Assembly (NCBI GenBank): GCA_937901015.1
Contig: CALCGQ010000304.1
Span: forward strand, 1 to 38,780
Length of the DNA stretch: 38,780 bases
Source: an uncultured Bacteroidota bacterium
GTDB taxonomy: Bacteria > Bacteroidota > Bacteroidia > Bacteroidales > F082
Reading direction: 5' to 3'
The notes below the pieces were generated by a model. That model did not search any database, was not told the DNA's origin, and saw only the letters and a list, made by a program, of their open reading frames with translations. Positions 10,817-19,743 of the stretch are shown in pieces (the first letter of the stretch is position 1; every line of letters begins with the position of its first letter). The position numbers were made by a program, and so were the translations under genes.

Positions 10817-11008
10817 CTATACCTCCAATTTTGGGTTAGAGGCAAGAAGTTTAAGACAGTCGGGGCATAAGCATGTTTCATACTTCTTGTTAATAGAATC
10901 TTGTATTATTGATGGTACAACTACTTCAAAACACCAGCATTTACCTGATTTACTACATGTAAAATCTTTACCGCACCTTGGGCATTTTTCGTCTTCAATA
11001 AGTTTCAT
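10817..11008 (-). CDS. Small cysteine-rich CWC-motif protein
   Basis: CPRCGKDFTCSKSGKCWCFE...CLCPDCL; CWC motif; directly upstream of the folB stop codon region on the same strand. Confidence 0.8.
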   Translation of the reverse strand: MKLIEDEKCPRCGKDFTCSKSGKCWCFEVVVPSIIQDSINKKYETCLCPDCLKLLASNPKLEV

Positions 11009-11009
11009 A

Positions 11010-11360
11010 CTAGAAGTTTAGTGTTACGCTTACAAAATCCATTTTTCCTCCTAGAGGTGGATTCATTTTGCGTATTTTCAGTTTAGCTGACTCAACTTGA
11101 GGAAAAGTAGTCTTCACGCTGTTCAGGATTCTATTACCAACATGTTCCAATAACTTGGAGGTAATTTCCATTTCTTTTTTTACAAGAAGAAAAGCCTCCT
11201 GATAGTTAACCGTATCATAAAGATTATCCGATTCTTGTGCTTTTGTAGTGTCAACTGTTAAAAACAAATCAACATTGAATTTAGTACCAATCAACTGTTC
11301 TTCTTTAAAACAGCCGTGATAGGCAAAAAATTCCATCCCTTCTATTGAAATTATCGACAT
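11010..11360 (-). CDS. folB: Dihydroneopterin aldolase
   Basis: ISIEGMEFFAYHGCFKEEQLIGTKFNVDL...DTVNYQEAF...LLEHVGNRI...KIRKMNPPLGGKMDFVSVTL is characteristic of FolB. Confidence 0.95.
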   Translation of the reverse strand: MSIISIEGMEFFAYHGCFKEEQLIGTKFNVDLFLTVDTTKAQESDNLYDTVNYQEAFLLVKKEMEITSKLLEHVGNRILNSVKTTFPQVESAKLKIRKMNPPLGGKMDFVSVTLNF

Positions 11361-11394
11361 GCTAGATAGTTTTTAGTTTCTGATGGTTTACTTT

Positions 11395-12924
11395 CTATTC
11401 TTTTCTTCCTATTTCGTGAAGTCCCTGATCAATTCTTTCAAGGGTTTCTTCTTCGCCAAGAAGCTCAATAATATCAAACAGGTGTGGCCCTTTTAATGCG
11501 CCCACAATCACTAATCTGAATGCATTCATGATCATTCCCATGCCGTAACCCTTATCTTCAATCCATTGCTTAACAACCTTTTCTGTATTTTCTGAAGTAA
11601 AGTCTGGTATTCCGGAGATAACCCCTTTAAGCTCCTCCATCTGATCATAGGAATCAGCTTTCCACCTCTTTTTTACAGCTTTTTCATCATATGTCTCCGG
11701 TCTTACAAAGAAGAAATCCAACTGTCCCCATAGATCCTTTACAAAATTAGCTCTGTCTTTAACCATAGACACCGCATTAACAAGTTGCTCAATTTCAACA
11801 AAGTATCCGTTTTCAATGGCTATGGGCATAAGCAAATTAGCAAGTACTTCATCATCTTCTTTAACCAGATACTGATGGTTATACCATGCTGCTTTAACAG
11901 GGTCGAACTTGGCTCCAGATTTGCCCACTCTTTCCAATGAAAAAGCTTCGGTTAATTCTTCCAGTGAGAATATCTCTCTCTCATCACCCGGATTCCAACC
12001 CAACATTGCAAGCATATTTACAAAGGCTCCTGGAAAATATCCATCTTCTCTAAAACCAGAAGAAATACCTCCTGTTTTTGGATCTGTCCATTGCAATGGA
12101 AACACTGGAAATCCCAATCTATCACCATCACGTTTACTCAATTTACCATTTCCATCAGGTTTTAATAAAAGAGGAAGATGTGCAAATTCTGGTTTTTCCC
12201 AACCAAAAGCATCATATAGTAATACATGTAATGGTAAAGAAGGTAGCCATTCCTCACCTCTTATCACATGACTGATTTTCATAAGATGATCATCAACAAT
12301 ATTTGCAAGATGATAGGTAGGCATTCCATCGGATTTGAACAGGATTTTATCATCAAGAACACTGGTATTAACCTCAACTTTGCCTCTAATAATATCATTC
12401 ATGATAACGGTTTCATCCTCGGGCATACGGAATCTGATTACAAACGGTGATCCTTCGTCAATAAGCTTATTAGTCTCTTCTGCTCCAAGAGTTATTGAAT
12501 TACGAAGTCGTTTTCTTTCTTCATAGTTATAAATGAATGTTTTCTTTTCCGATTCATACTGAATGCGAACAGCGCCTAGTTCTTCTGGGGTATCAAAAGC
12601 ATAATAAGCATGTCCTTTTTCTAATAGCTCCTCGGTAAAACTCTTATAAAGTTCTTTTCTGTCAGACTGTTTATAAGGTCCGTAATCACCACCAACAGTT
12701 ACACCTTCATCGAATGTTAATCCACACCAATTAAATGCATCAACTATATATTGTTCTGCCCCCGGTACAAATCTTGTTTGATCTGTATCTTCAATTCGAA
12801 GTATAAAACTACCTCCGTGTTTCTTAGCAAATAAATAGTTGTATAGTGCTGTTCTAACACCTCCGATATGCAATGGTCCTGTTGGACTGGGTGCAAACCT
12901 TACCCTTATATTACTGTTAGTCAT
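11395..12924 (-). CDS. gltX: Glutamate--tRNA ligase
   Basis: [42 protein letters not shown] (HIGH motif) and KLSKRDGD (KMSKS-type). Confidence 0.98.
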   Translation of the reverse strand: MTNSNIRVRFAPSPTGPLHIGGVRTALYNYLFAKKHGGSFILRIEDTDQTRFVPGAEQYIVDAFNWCGLTFDEGVTVGGDYGPYKQSDRKELYKSFTEELLEKGHAYYAFDTPEELGAVRIQYESEKKTFIYNYEERKRLRNSITLGAEETNKLIDEGSPFVIRFRMPEDETVIMNDIIRGKVEVNTSVLDDKILFKSDGMPTYHLANIVDDHLMKISHVIRGEEWLPSLPLHVLLYDAFGWEKPEFAHLPLLLKPDGNGKLSKRDGDRLGFPVFPLQWTDPKTGGISSGFREDGYFPGAFVNMLAMLGWNPGDEREIFSLEELTEAFSLERVGKSGAKFDPVKAAWYNHQYLVKEDDEVLANLLMPIAIENGYFVEIEQLVNAVSMVKDRANFVKDLWGQLDFFFVRPETYDEKAVKKRWKADSYDQMEELKGVISGIPDFTSENTEKVVKQWIEDKGYGMGMIMNAFRLVIVGALKGPHLFDIIELLGEEETLERIDQGLHEIGRKE

Positions 12925-13032
12925 TATAAAATTTTTATGCCCGCAAATATAGTTAAGTTTAGTGCAGCTGATAAATGCATATTAGTAGATTAGCCAAAAT
13001 AATGATGATTTTACTTTATGATGATATATTAC

Positions 13033-13040
13033 TATATTTG
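13033..13040 (+). promoter_or_regulatory. Candidate -7 box of the H-NOX operon (TATATTTG)
   Basis: TAnnTTTG match 33 nt upstream of the H-NOX ATG; no clear -33 TTG. Confidence 0.45.
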
Positions 13041-13072
13041 ATCCTAAGTAATAATTAACAATAAGTTACCAT

Positions 13073-13615
13073 ATGAAAGGTGTTATATTTACAGAATATA
13101 TTGAGTTTGTTGAAAATAGTTTTGGTTTTGACCTTGCCCAAGAAATGGTTGAGTCTTCGAATTTGACAAATGAGGGAGTCTTCACAAGTGTTGGAACATA
13201 TGATTCTTCGGAGCTTGTGGCGATGGTTGTAAATCTATCAAAACTGGTAGATATAGGGATATCGGAATTGCTAATAGCATATGGAGAACACTTATTTGGC
13301 CGATTTGCAGAACTATACCCACATTTTTTCATTGAGGACATTACGATTTACGATTTTATAAATAAAATTGATAACTACATCCATGTTGAAGTAAAGAAAC
13401 TTTATCCAGATGCCGAACTCCCCAAGGTTACAACTACATATATTGACAATGACAGGATAGAAATTATTTACTCCTCAAGAAGAAAGTTCGGAGATTTCGC
13501 ACATGGTTTGTTATTGGGAGCAGTTTCGTTTTTTAAAGAAAACATAGAGATCTCAAAACAAATAATAGAAGAAGATGGTTCAGAAGTGAAGTTTATTCTT
13601 ATTAGAAAAGCCTAA
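13073..13615 (+). CDS. H-NOX (heme NO/O2-binding) domain protein
   Basis: MKGVIFTEYIEFV N-terminus; proximal heme ligand context IDNYIHVEVKKLYPDAELP (His104); YxSxR propionate motif YSSRR (133-137); GLLLGAVSFFKE. Confidence 0.93.
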   Translation: MKGVIFTEYIEFVENSFGFDLAQEMVESSNLTNEGVFTSVGTYDSSELVAMVVNLSKLVDIGISELLIAYGEHLFGRFAELYPHFFIEDITIYDFINKIDNYIHVEVKKLYPDAELPKVTTTYIDNDRIEIIYSSRRKFGDFAHGLLLGAVSFFKENIEISKQIIEEDGSEVKFILIRKA

Positions 13616-13619
13616 TGTT

Positions 13620-14993
13620 TTGACAGATCAAAACAAATATGACCAACTTCAAAGGGCTTTTAATAGAGAACGAAAATCTCGAAAAGAGGCCGAAAGAATC
13701 ATTGAGCAAAAGGCTCTTGAGTTATATTATGCTAATAAGGATCTAAAAGAGATAAACAAAACTCTGGAAAACAGAATTATAGAGCGAACCAAAGATATTG
13801 AACGATCCAAACAAGAGCTAATAAAAGCTAAAGTTATTGCTGAACAGGCCACGAGAGCCAAATCTGAGTTTTTATCAAATATGACACATGAACTTCGAAC
13901 ACCACTTAATGGAGTTATTGGACTTTCTGAAATCGTACTTAATGAAGATTTGAGTAAAAATGTGAAAGATATGCTTGAAAACATAAAATTTTCAGCAAAT
14001 CATCTAAGTGGCGTAATTAATGAAATTTTAGATTTTTCAAAAATTGAAGCAGGCAAAACAACATTTGAAGAAATAGAATTCAATCTTCCAGAGCTTATCA
14101 ATAGTTCGTACAATAACCTTACGATGTCAGCGAAAAGCAAAGGTCTCGAATTGCTTCTTAATTATGATAAAAAAATACCTAATACAATAAAAGGAGATCC
14201 TGTTAAGCTGAATCAAATACTTAATAATATTGTAGGTAATGCATTAAAGTTTACTGATAATGGGTTTGTTAAGCTTTCCTGTCTGTTAAAAGAACATAAT
14301 AAATCAACAGGAAAAGTTATTATTTCGTTTACTATTGAAGATACTGGTATTGGCATAAAGAAAGAAAACCTTGATGGTGTATTTAAAAGCTTCATCCAAA
14401 GCGACAATTCAGTGTCGAGAAAATATGGTGGTACCGGACTTGGGTTAACTATTACCAGAAATTTCATTGAGTTACAAGGGGGAAAATTGGAAGTTAGCAG
14501 TGAATACGGAATGGGTTCAACTTTTTATTTTGCATTACCCTTTAAATATGTGAGTCATGAAAGCAAAGTGAGCATTAGTGTTAATCCTTTTGAGAATAAA
14601 ACCATTGATGCTACTATTCTTGTGGTAGATGATGTTGCCATTAACCAACTTGTCGTTTCAAAGATTCTTAGTAAGTGGAATGCCGTAGTTGATATTGCTT
14701 CAAGCGGTAAGGAAGCGCTCTATCTGCTTGGTAAAAAAACATATGATTTAGTTCTTATGGATGTACAAATGCCTGAAATGAGCGGAATTGAAGCAACCAA
14801 CATAATCAGAAATGATAAAAAATTTGAACATATTTCAGATATCCCAATTATAGCATTTACAGCTAATGCATTTGATGATTCACAAAGACATGTTATAGAA
14901 TCAGGAATGAATGCTTTTGTTTCGAAACCTGTTAAACCTGAAAAGCTTTATGAAGAAATAACTAAAATTATGGAAGCTACTAATCGAAAATAA
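13620..14993 (+). CDS. Hybrid histidine kinase (coiled coil-HisKA-HATPase-receiver), H-NOX-associated
   Basis: RERKSRKEAERIIEQKALELYYANKDL coiled coil; HisKA FLSNMTHELRTPLNGVIGLSEI; HATPase NIVGNALKFTDNG, DTGIGI, GGTGLGLTI; receiver ILVVDD...LVLMDVQMPEMSG...FVSKPVKPEKL. Begins with TTG. Confidence 0.93.
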   Translation: MTDQNKYDQLQRAFNRERKSRKEAERIIEQKALELYYANKDLKEINKTLENRIIERTKDIERSKQELIKAKVIAEQATRAKSEFLSNMTHELRTPLNGVIGLSEIVLNEDLSKNVKDMLENIKFSANHLSGVINEILDFSKIEAGKTTFEEIEFNLPELINSSYNNLTMSAKSKGLELLLNYDKKIPNTIKGDPVKLNQILNNIVGNALKFTDNGFVKLSCLLKEHNKSTGKVIISFTIEDTGIGIKKENLDGVFKSFIQSDNSVSRKYGGTGLGLTITRNFIELQGGKLEVSSEYGMGSTFYFALPFKYVSHESKVSISVNPFENKTIDATILVVDDVAINQLVVSKILSKWNAVVDIASSGKEALYLLGKKTYDLVLMDVQMPEMSGIEATNIIRNDKKFEHISDIPIIAFTANAFDDSQRHVIESGMNAFVSKPVKPEKLYEEITKIMEATNRK

Positions 14994-14995
14994 TA

Positions 14996-15448
14996 ATGCT
15001 TGAAAATATATCACATAGCGAATTAAATAGTCTTTTTTCTAAATATGCAAATTCGAGTTCTGAACCATTTTTTGTAATTAACTCCAGTTATGAAGTTGTT
15101 TTTGCCAATATGGCAATGGAAAATTATGTCCAAAAGACTATGAAAGAAATGCAGAACTCCTATTTTGGTAATGTTCTTGGGTGCACATACATTGAAAAAG
15201 GTCAAAATGATTGTGGAAATAATTATTATTGTGGCATCTGCAATTTGCGCAATTCTTTCGCCGAATGTTTTAAAACAAAGTCCTCAGAAATATATCAGAC
15301 CGTGGTTCGTGATTTTTTATTAAAAGATGAAAAGATTCTAAAGCAAATACATATTAAGACATACTTTGTAGAAATAGTAGATCGTCCTCATATTGCAGTT
15401 TCAATAATAAAACCGACTAATGATTTTGATTCTGTGAGTATTTATTGA
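14996..15448 (+). CDS. Small PAS-like protein with a four-Cys cluster (C-x9-C-x5-C-x2-C)
   Basis: PAS-like start EPFFVINSSYEVVFANMAMENYV, then GNVLGCTYIEKGQNDCGNNYYCGICNLRNSF; starts 2 nt after the kinase stop codon. Confidence 0.75.
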   Translation: MLENISHSELNSLFSKYANSSSEPFFVINSSYEVVFANMAMENYVQKTMKEMQNSYFGNVLGCTYIEKGQNDCGNNYYCGICNLRNSFAECFKTKSSEIYQTVVRDFLLKDEKILKQIHIKTYFVEIVDRPHIAVSIIKPTNDFDSVSIY

Positions 15449-15471
15449 GCATTAAATATAACCCTTAGATA

Positions 15472-15501
15472 TTGACAGCCAATATATTTTGTATAGATTT
15501 G
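15472..15501 (+). promoter_or_regulatory. Bacteroidota-type promoter (TTG-N19-TAGATTTG)
   Basis: TTGACAG at 15472 and TAGATTTG at 15494-15501, spacing 19; 50 nt upstream of the S9 peptidase ATG. Confidence 0.65.
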
Positions 15502-15551
15502 TAACAGAATCGCAATATCATTAATTTATTATTTACCATAAACATATAATC

Positions 15552-17471
15552 ATGAAACGAAATTTCTTTTTCATCTTTACGATGATTGGTATAATTTTGC
15601 TGGCAGCAAGTTGTACTAATACTGAAAAAAAGCCAATGACAGCTAAACAAATCCCTCTTGAAGATTTTTTCAAGAACCCAGAACAAAACAGTTATCAGAT
15701 ATCACCCGATGGTGATTATTACTCATTTATGGCTCCTTATGAAAACAGGATGAATATCTTCATTCAAAAGCGAGGATCTGATGAAGTAATCCAGTTAACA
15801 AAAGATACCGATAGAGATATAAGTGGATACTTTTGGCCAAATAATGAGAGAATTCTCTATTTGAAAGATACTGGTGGTGATGAAAACTTCAAGCTTTATG
15901 GAGTTAATATTGATAACAGTAATCCCATAGCATACACCGAAATTGATGGTGTTAGAACCCAAATTATTGATGACTTACCAGATATTCCGGGAGAAGTTAT
16001 TATCGGATTAAACGAACGTAACCCTCAGGTTTTTGATCCTTACCGTCTTAACCTTGAAACGGGCGAAAGAGTAATGCTTGCTGAAAACCCTGGTAATATC
16101 CAAGGTTGGATGTTTGATCATGATGGCAAATTGCGTGTAGCATTTGCAATTGTTGATGGTATAAACGTGAGTTTACTATATCGTGAAACTGAAGCTGATG
16201 AATGGAAGAGTGTTCTTACAACCAGCTTTAAGGATAACGTTAGTCCAGAATTTTTCACATTTGATAATAAGAATGTTATCGCTACATCAAATCTTGGAAG
16301 AGATAAAAGTGCAGTTGTTGTATTTGACATCGCCAACGGCAAAGAATTAGAAGTCCTTTATGAAAATCCTGATTTTGATGTTAGCAGCGTTAGTTATTCC
16401 AAGAAAAGAAAGGTTATGACTTCTGCAAATTATACTTCTTCAAAACGCGAAAAACACTACTTCGACAAACAGTATGAAGATCTTTATAAACGTCTGGAAA
16501 AAGACCTCGGTGATTATGAAATTGCCATTACAGGAATAAACAAAGCTGAAGATGTTTATATTATCAGAACATATAGCGACCGTTCTTTAGGTGCATATTA
16601 TATCTATGATATGAACACCGACAAAATGGAAAAAATTACTGATGTGAGCCCATGGATCGATGAAAATGAAATGGCCAATGTAATTCCTGTTAAGTACAAA
16701 ACACGCGACGGACTAAAAGTACATGGATATCTAACACTTCCCAAAGGTTACACTAAGAAAACAGCTAAAAATCTTCCTACAGTTGTTAACCCTCATGGTG
16801 GACCATGGGCTAGAGATGGTTGGGGATTTAATCCTGAGGTTCAGTTTTTGGCAAACCGTGGATATGCTGTTTTCCAAATGAATTTCCGTGGATCAACCGG
16901 TTATGGTAAGAAATTCTGGGAAGCTTCATTTAAAAAATGGGGGCAAGAAATGCAAGATGATATCACAGATGGTACAAATTGGCTAATCAAAAAAGGCGTT
17001 GCCGATCCTGATAGAATTGCTATTTATGGAGCAAGTTATGGTGGTTATGCTACTTTAATGGGATTGGTGAAAGAGCCTAATCTATATGCGGCTGGTGTTG
17101 ACTACGTTGGTGTTTCAAATATGTTCACTTTCATGAAAACAATTCCTCCATACTGGGAGCCTATGTTGAAAATGATGTATGAAATGGTAGGAAACCCAAC
17201 CACAGATAGTGTAATGTTAAGGGAAGTTAGCCCTGCATACCATGTGGACAAAATTGTTGCTCCGCTATTTATTGCTCAGGGGGCAAATGACCCACGTGTT
17301 AATATCGACGAATCAGACCAGATTGTTGAAGCCATGAAAGCTCGTGGTGTTACCGTTGAGTACATGGTAAAGGACGATGAAGGCCACGGATTCCGTAACG
17401 AAGAAAATCGTTTTGATTTCTATCGTGCAATGGAAGCGTTCTTGAAAAAAGAAATGGGAGAAAAAAAATAA
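15552..17471 (+). CDS. S9-family (prolyl oligopeptidase-like) peptidase, lipoprotein
   Basis: Lipobox LLAASCTN; catalytic GASYGGYATLMG; GANDPRVNIDES; DDEGHGFRNEENR. Confidence 0.95.
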   Translation: MKRNFFFIFTMIGIILLAASCTNTEKKPMTAKQIPLEDFFKNPEQNSYQISPDGDYYSFMAPYENRMNIFIQKRGSDEVIQLTKDTDRDISGYFWPNNERILYLKDTGGDENFKLYGVNIDNSNPIAYTEIDGVRTQIIDDLPDIPGEVIIGLNERNPQVFDPYRLNLETGERVMLAENPGNIQGWMFDHDGKLRVAFAIVDGINVSLLYRETEADEWKSVLTTSFKDNVSPEFFTFDNKNVIATSNLGRDKSAVVVFDIANGKELEVLYENPDFDVSSVSYSKKRKVMTSANYTSSKREKHYFDKQYEDLYKRLEKDLGDYEIAITGINKAEDVYIIRTYSDRSLGAYYIYDMNTDKMEKITDVSPWIDENEMANVIPVKYKTRDGLKVHGYLTLPKGYTKKTAKNLPTVVNPHGGPWARDGWGFNPEVQFLANRGYAVFQMNFRGSTGYGKKFWEASFKKWGQEMQDDITDGTNWLIKKGVADPDRIAIYGASYGGYATLMGLVKEPNLYAAGVDYVGVSNMFTFMKTIPPYWEPMLKMMYEMVGNPTTDSVMLREVSPAYHVDKIVAPLFIAQGANDPRVNIDESDQIVEAMKARGVTVEYMVKDDEGHGFRNEENRFDFYRAMEAFLKKEMGEKK

Positions 17472-17479
17472 CCAATCAC

Positions 17480-17518
17480 CCTTACCCCTGTTAGGGTTAT
17501 AAGCTTTGGCAGGGGTAA
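17480..17518. terminator. Probable bidirectional terminator between convergent peptidase genes
   Basis: Perfect 10-bp inverted repeat CTTACCCCTG / CAGGGGTAAG with a 19-nt loop, between convergent stop codons. Confidence 0.7.
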
Positions 17519-17525
17519 GATATTA

Positions 17526-19502
17526 TTAATTAACAACAAATTTTCTCGACATAATTGAACCATCACTGGTAACACTAACAAAATATACTCCAGGTCGAAA
17601 TTGTGAGGTATTAACCTCGAGCAATTCTTCACCGGTTTCCCCATAATACAATTGCTGCCCTTGAAGATTTCTAATCTGAACCTCTTTATTTGATCTATCA
17701 GAGTTCATAAAGTAAATATTTAATTTATTCCTTGTTGGGATGGGGCCCATGGTAAAGAATATTGAACTGCTATTGGTTTCATCAGTAATTGATATATCCA
17801 TTACCTCTTCGAGAGTCCATTCATTGGGATCAACTTCAACATTAACCACATTCTTGCTTACTGGTAGCGAAAAAACATTGAGATTATCTGTTTGTCTAAA
17901 CTGAACAATGGTATCGGTTCCATCTGCAAATATTAATCTAAAGTCCAACAACATATTGTATAAGGATGTATGAAGGGAGGTTGTGGTTTGGGTAGAGCTT
18001 ATGTAAAATTTATTATCATCACCCACCCAATAAGTAAAGCTGTATTGAGGAAATCCCTGTCCATAATACCACTGATCAAAAAACTGTTCAAAATCCATTC
18101 CTGTCATTTCTTCAGCAAGAGCCCTAAAATCTTCTCCTGTTGCTGTACTTCCTCCAAAATCCTGCTGAAAGGATCGAAGGATATCAAAAAACAGATCATC
18201 ATTATGGATTTCATGTCGCAGCATATGTATTATGCATGCGCCTTTATCATATGTCAATGCTCCCGAAAAAATACGCCATTCATTTCCTGGATATATCTGG
18301 TCTTCGGGAATATAAATACTGCCATTATCAACAGACATGGCATGCTGTTGTGTTCCAATGATAAAGTCTTTAGCTGCCTCACTACCCAATAAAAATTCAT
18401 TGGCCAGATAATCAGAGTATACTGCAAACCCTTCGTTAATCCATATGTCGCTCCATGTAGCACAAGTAATATTATCTCCAAACCACATATGTCCTAGCTC
18501 ATGAGCAATCAGGTGAAAACTAAAATTTCCCATGGTCGACATTGTTTGGTGCTCCATTCCACCACCAAGTTGTGTTTCACAATGCCCATATTTTTCATCT
18601 GAGAAAGGATAAAGACTAAATAACTCACAATACAATTCCATTATGCCTTTGGTTTTACCGATGGATTCTCTCTTCATTTCAACATTGGCAGGATTATTAT
18701 ACAGAAAGTTTTGGATCAATAGTGAATCACCACTCATCTGAATTGGATGTGCATATATACTATAGTCGGTATAATCAGCAACTGCAAATGATATCAAATA
18801 ATAGTCAATTGGGTAGTTTGTCTTCCACTCATACCTTTTCATGTTATCACCCACATCCACAATATTAGTTAGTAGTCCTTGTGAGCCCACCATATTAGAA
18901 GCAGAAGTTGTGAAAAAAAGTATTGCTGAATCTGCTTTATCTTCAAGATCCTGCTTTACCGGAAACCAGTCCTTGGCAGCGAAAGGTTCTGATAATGTCC
19001 AGGTTACATGTTTCTGCCATCCAGGAGAATAATCATTTGTTACCCCGCTAAAAAATCCACCTTCTGGAGGTTTCCCGTGGTAATAAATTCGTGCAACTAT
19101 GTCCGAACCAGCCTCAACTTCATTTACAGGAATTATTACATTATCTCCATCCCTATAATAATTATCCATCAATTCACCATTAAAAAGAATGTGTTCAATT
19201 GTTTGTTCTGGGATTAGCTCAAAGGCAAACGTATCCAAATTAACAAGAGCTTTGGCATTAATAAATGCGTTTCCACTAACAAATGTTGTTGTATCACTAA
19301 CCTCAATATCCAGAATGTAAGAAGTAACATCATAATCAAACAGATATTGACTTTGCCAATTGTAATCGGGGTTAAAAATCATTTTATTGGTGTATGCTGT
19401 TGCGTGCGAACATTTCCCTTCATAATTATCATGATTGGTCCACTGTGCTGAAATGGTAATTGATATGATGGAAAAAATAAATATGATTAAAAAACGTTTC
19501 AT
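17526..19502 (-). CDS. M1-family zinc aminopeptidase with T9SS tail
   Basis: GGGMEHQTMST exopeptidase motif; HELGHMWFGDNITCATWSDIWINEGFAVY (HExxH-x18-E); C-term NKLNIYFMNSDRS...FRPGVYFVSVTSDGSIMSRKFVVN. Confidence 0.94.
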   Translation of the reverse strand: MKRFLIIFIFSIISITISAQWTNHDNYEGKCSHATAYTNKMIFNPDYNWQSQYLFDYDVTSYILDIEVSDTTTFVSGNAFINAKALVNLDTFAFELIPEQTIEHILFNGELMDNYYRDGDNVIIPVNEVEAGSDIVARIYYHGKPPEGGFFSGVTNDYSPGWQKHVTWTLSEPFAAKDWFPVKQDLEDKADSAILFFTTSASNMVGSQGLLTNIVDVGDNMKRYEWKTNYPIDYYLISFAVADYTDYSIYAHPIQMSGDSLLIQNFLYNNPANVEMKRESIGKTKGIMELYCELFSLYPFSDEKYGHCETQLGGGMEHQTMSTMGNFSFHLIAHELGHMWFGDNITCATWSDIWINEGFAVYSDYLANEFLLGSEAAKDFIIGTQQHAMSVDNGSIYIPEDQIYPGNEWRIFSGALTYDKGACIIHMLRHEIHNDDLFFDILRSFQQDFGGSTATGEDFRALAEEMTGMDFEQFFDQWYYGQGFPQYSFTYWVGDDNKFYISSTQTTTSLHTSLYNMLLDFRLIFADGTDTIVQFRQTDNLNVFSLPVSKNVVNVEVDPNEWTLEEVMDISITDETNSSSIFFTMGPIPTRNKLNIYFMNSDRSNKEVQIRNLQGQQLYYGETGEELLEVNTSQFRPGVYFVSVTSDGSIMSRKFVVN

Positions 19503-19743
19503 AATCCAATGTTTAAGTTAATGTATCTGCATAAGATTTGAATAAGCAGTAAAACCAGCACAGAATAATTCACATACGATGCTGACCTTGAATTTATATC
19601 TTTGCCGAAAATAAATGGCATAGAATTTTCATGTAAATATACATTGTATATGTGAAAATCTAACGTTTCCTTATATTATGAACACCAATTATAGTATGGG
19701 AACAAATTAAATAATATTACATAAGTTAATCATATAAGTTGTC

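Noticed and set aside
11909-12526. Plus-strand ORFs opposite gltX
   Set aside because: Shadow ORFs antisense to a clear essential gene.
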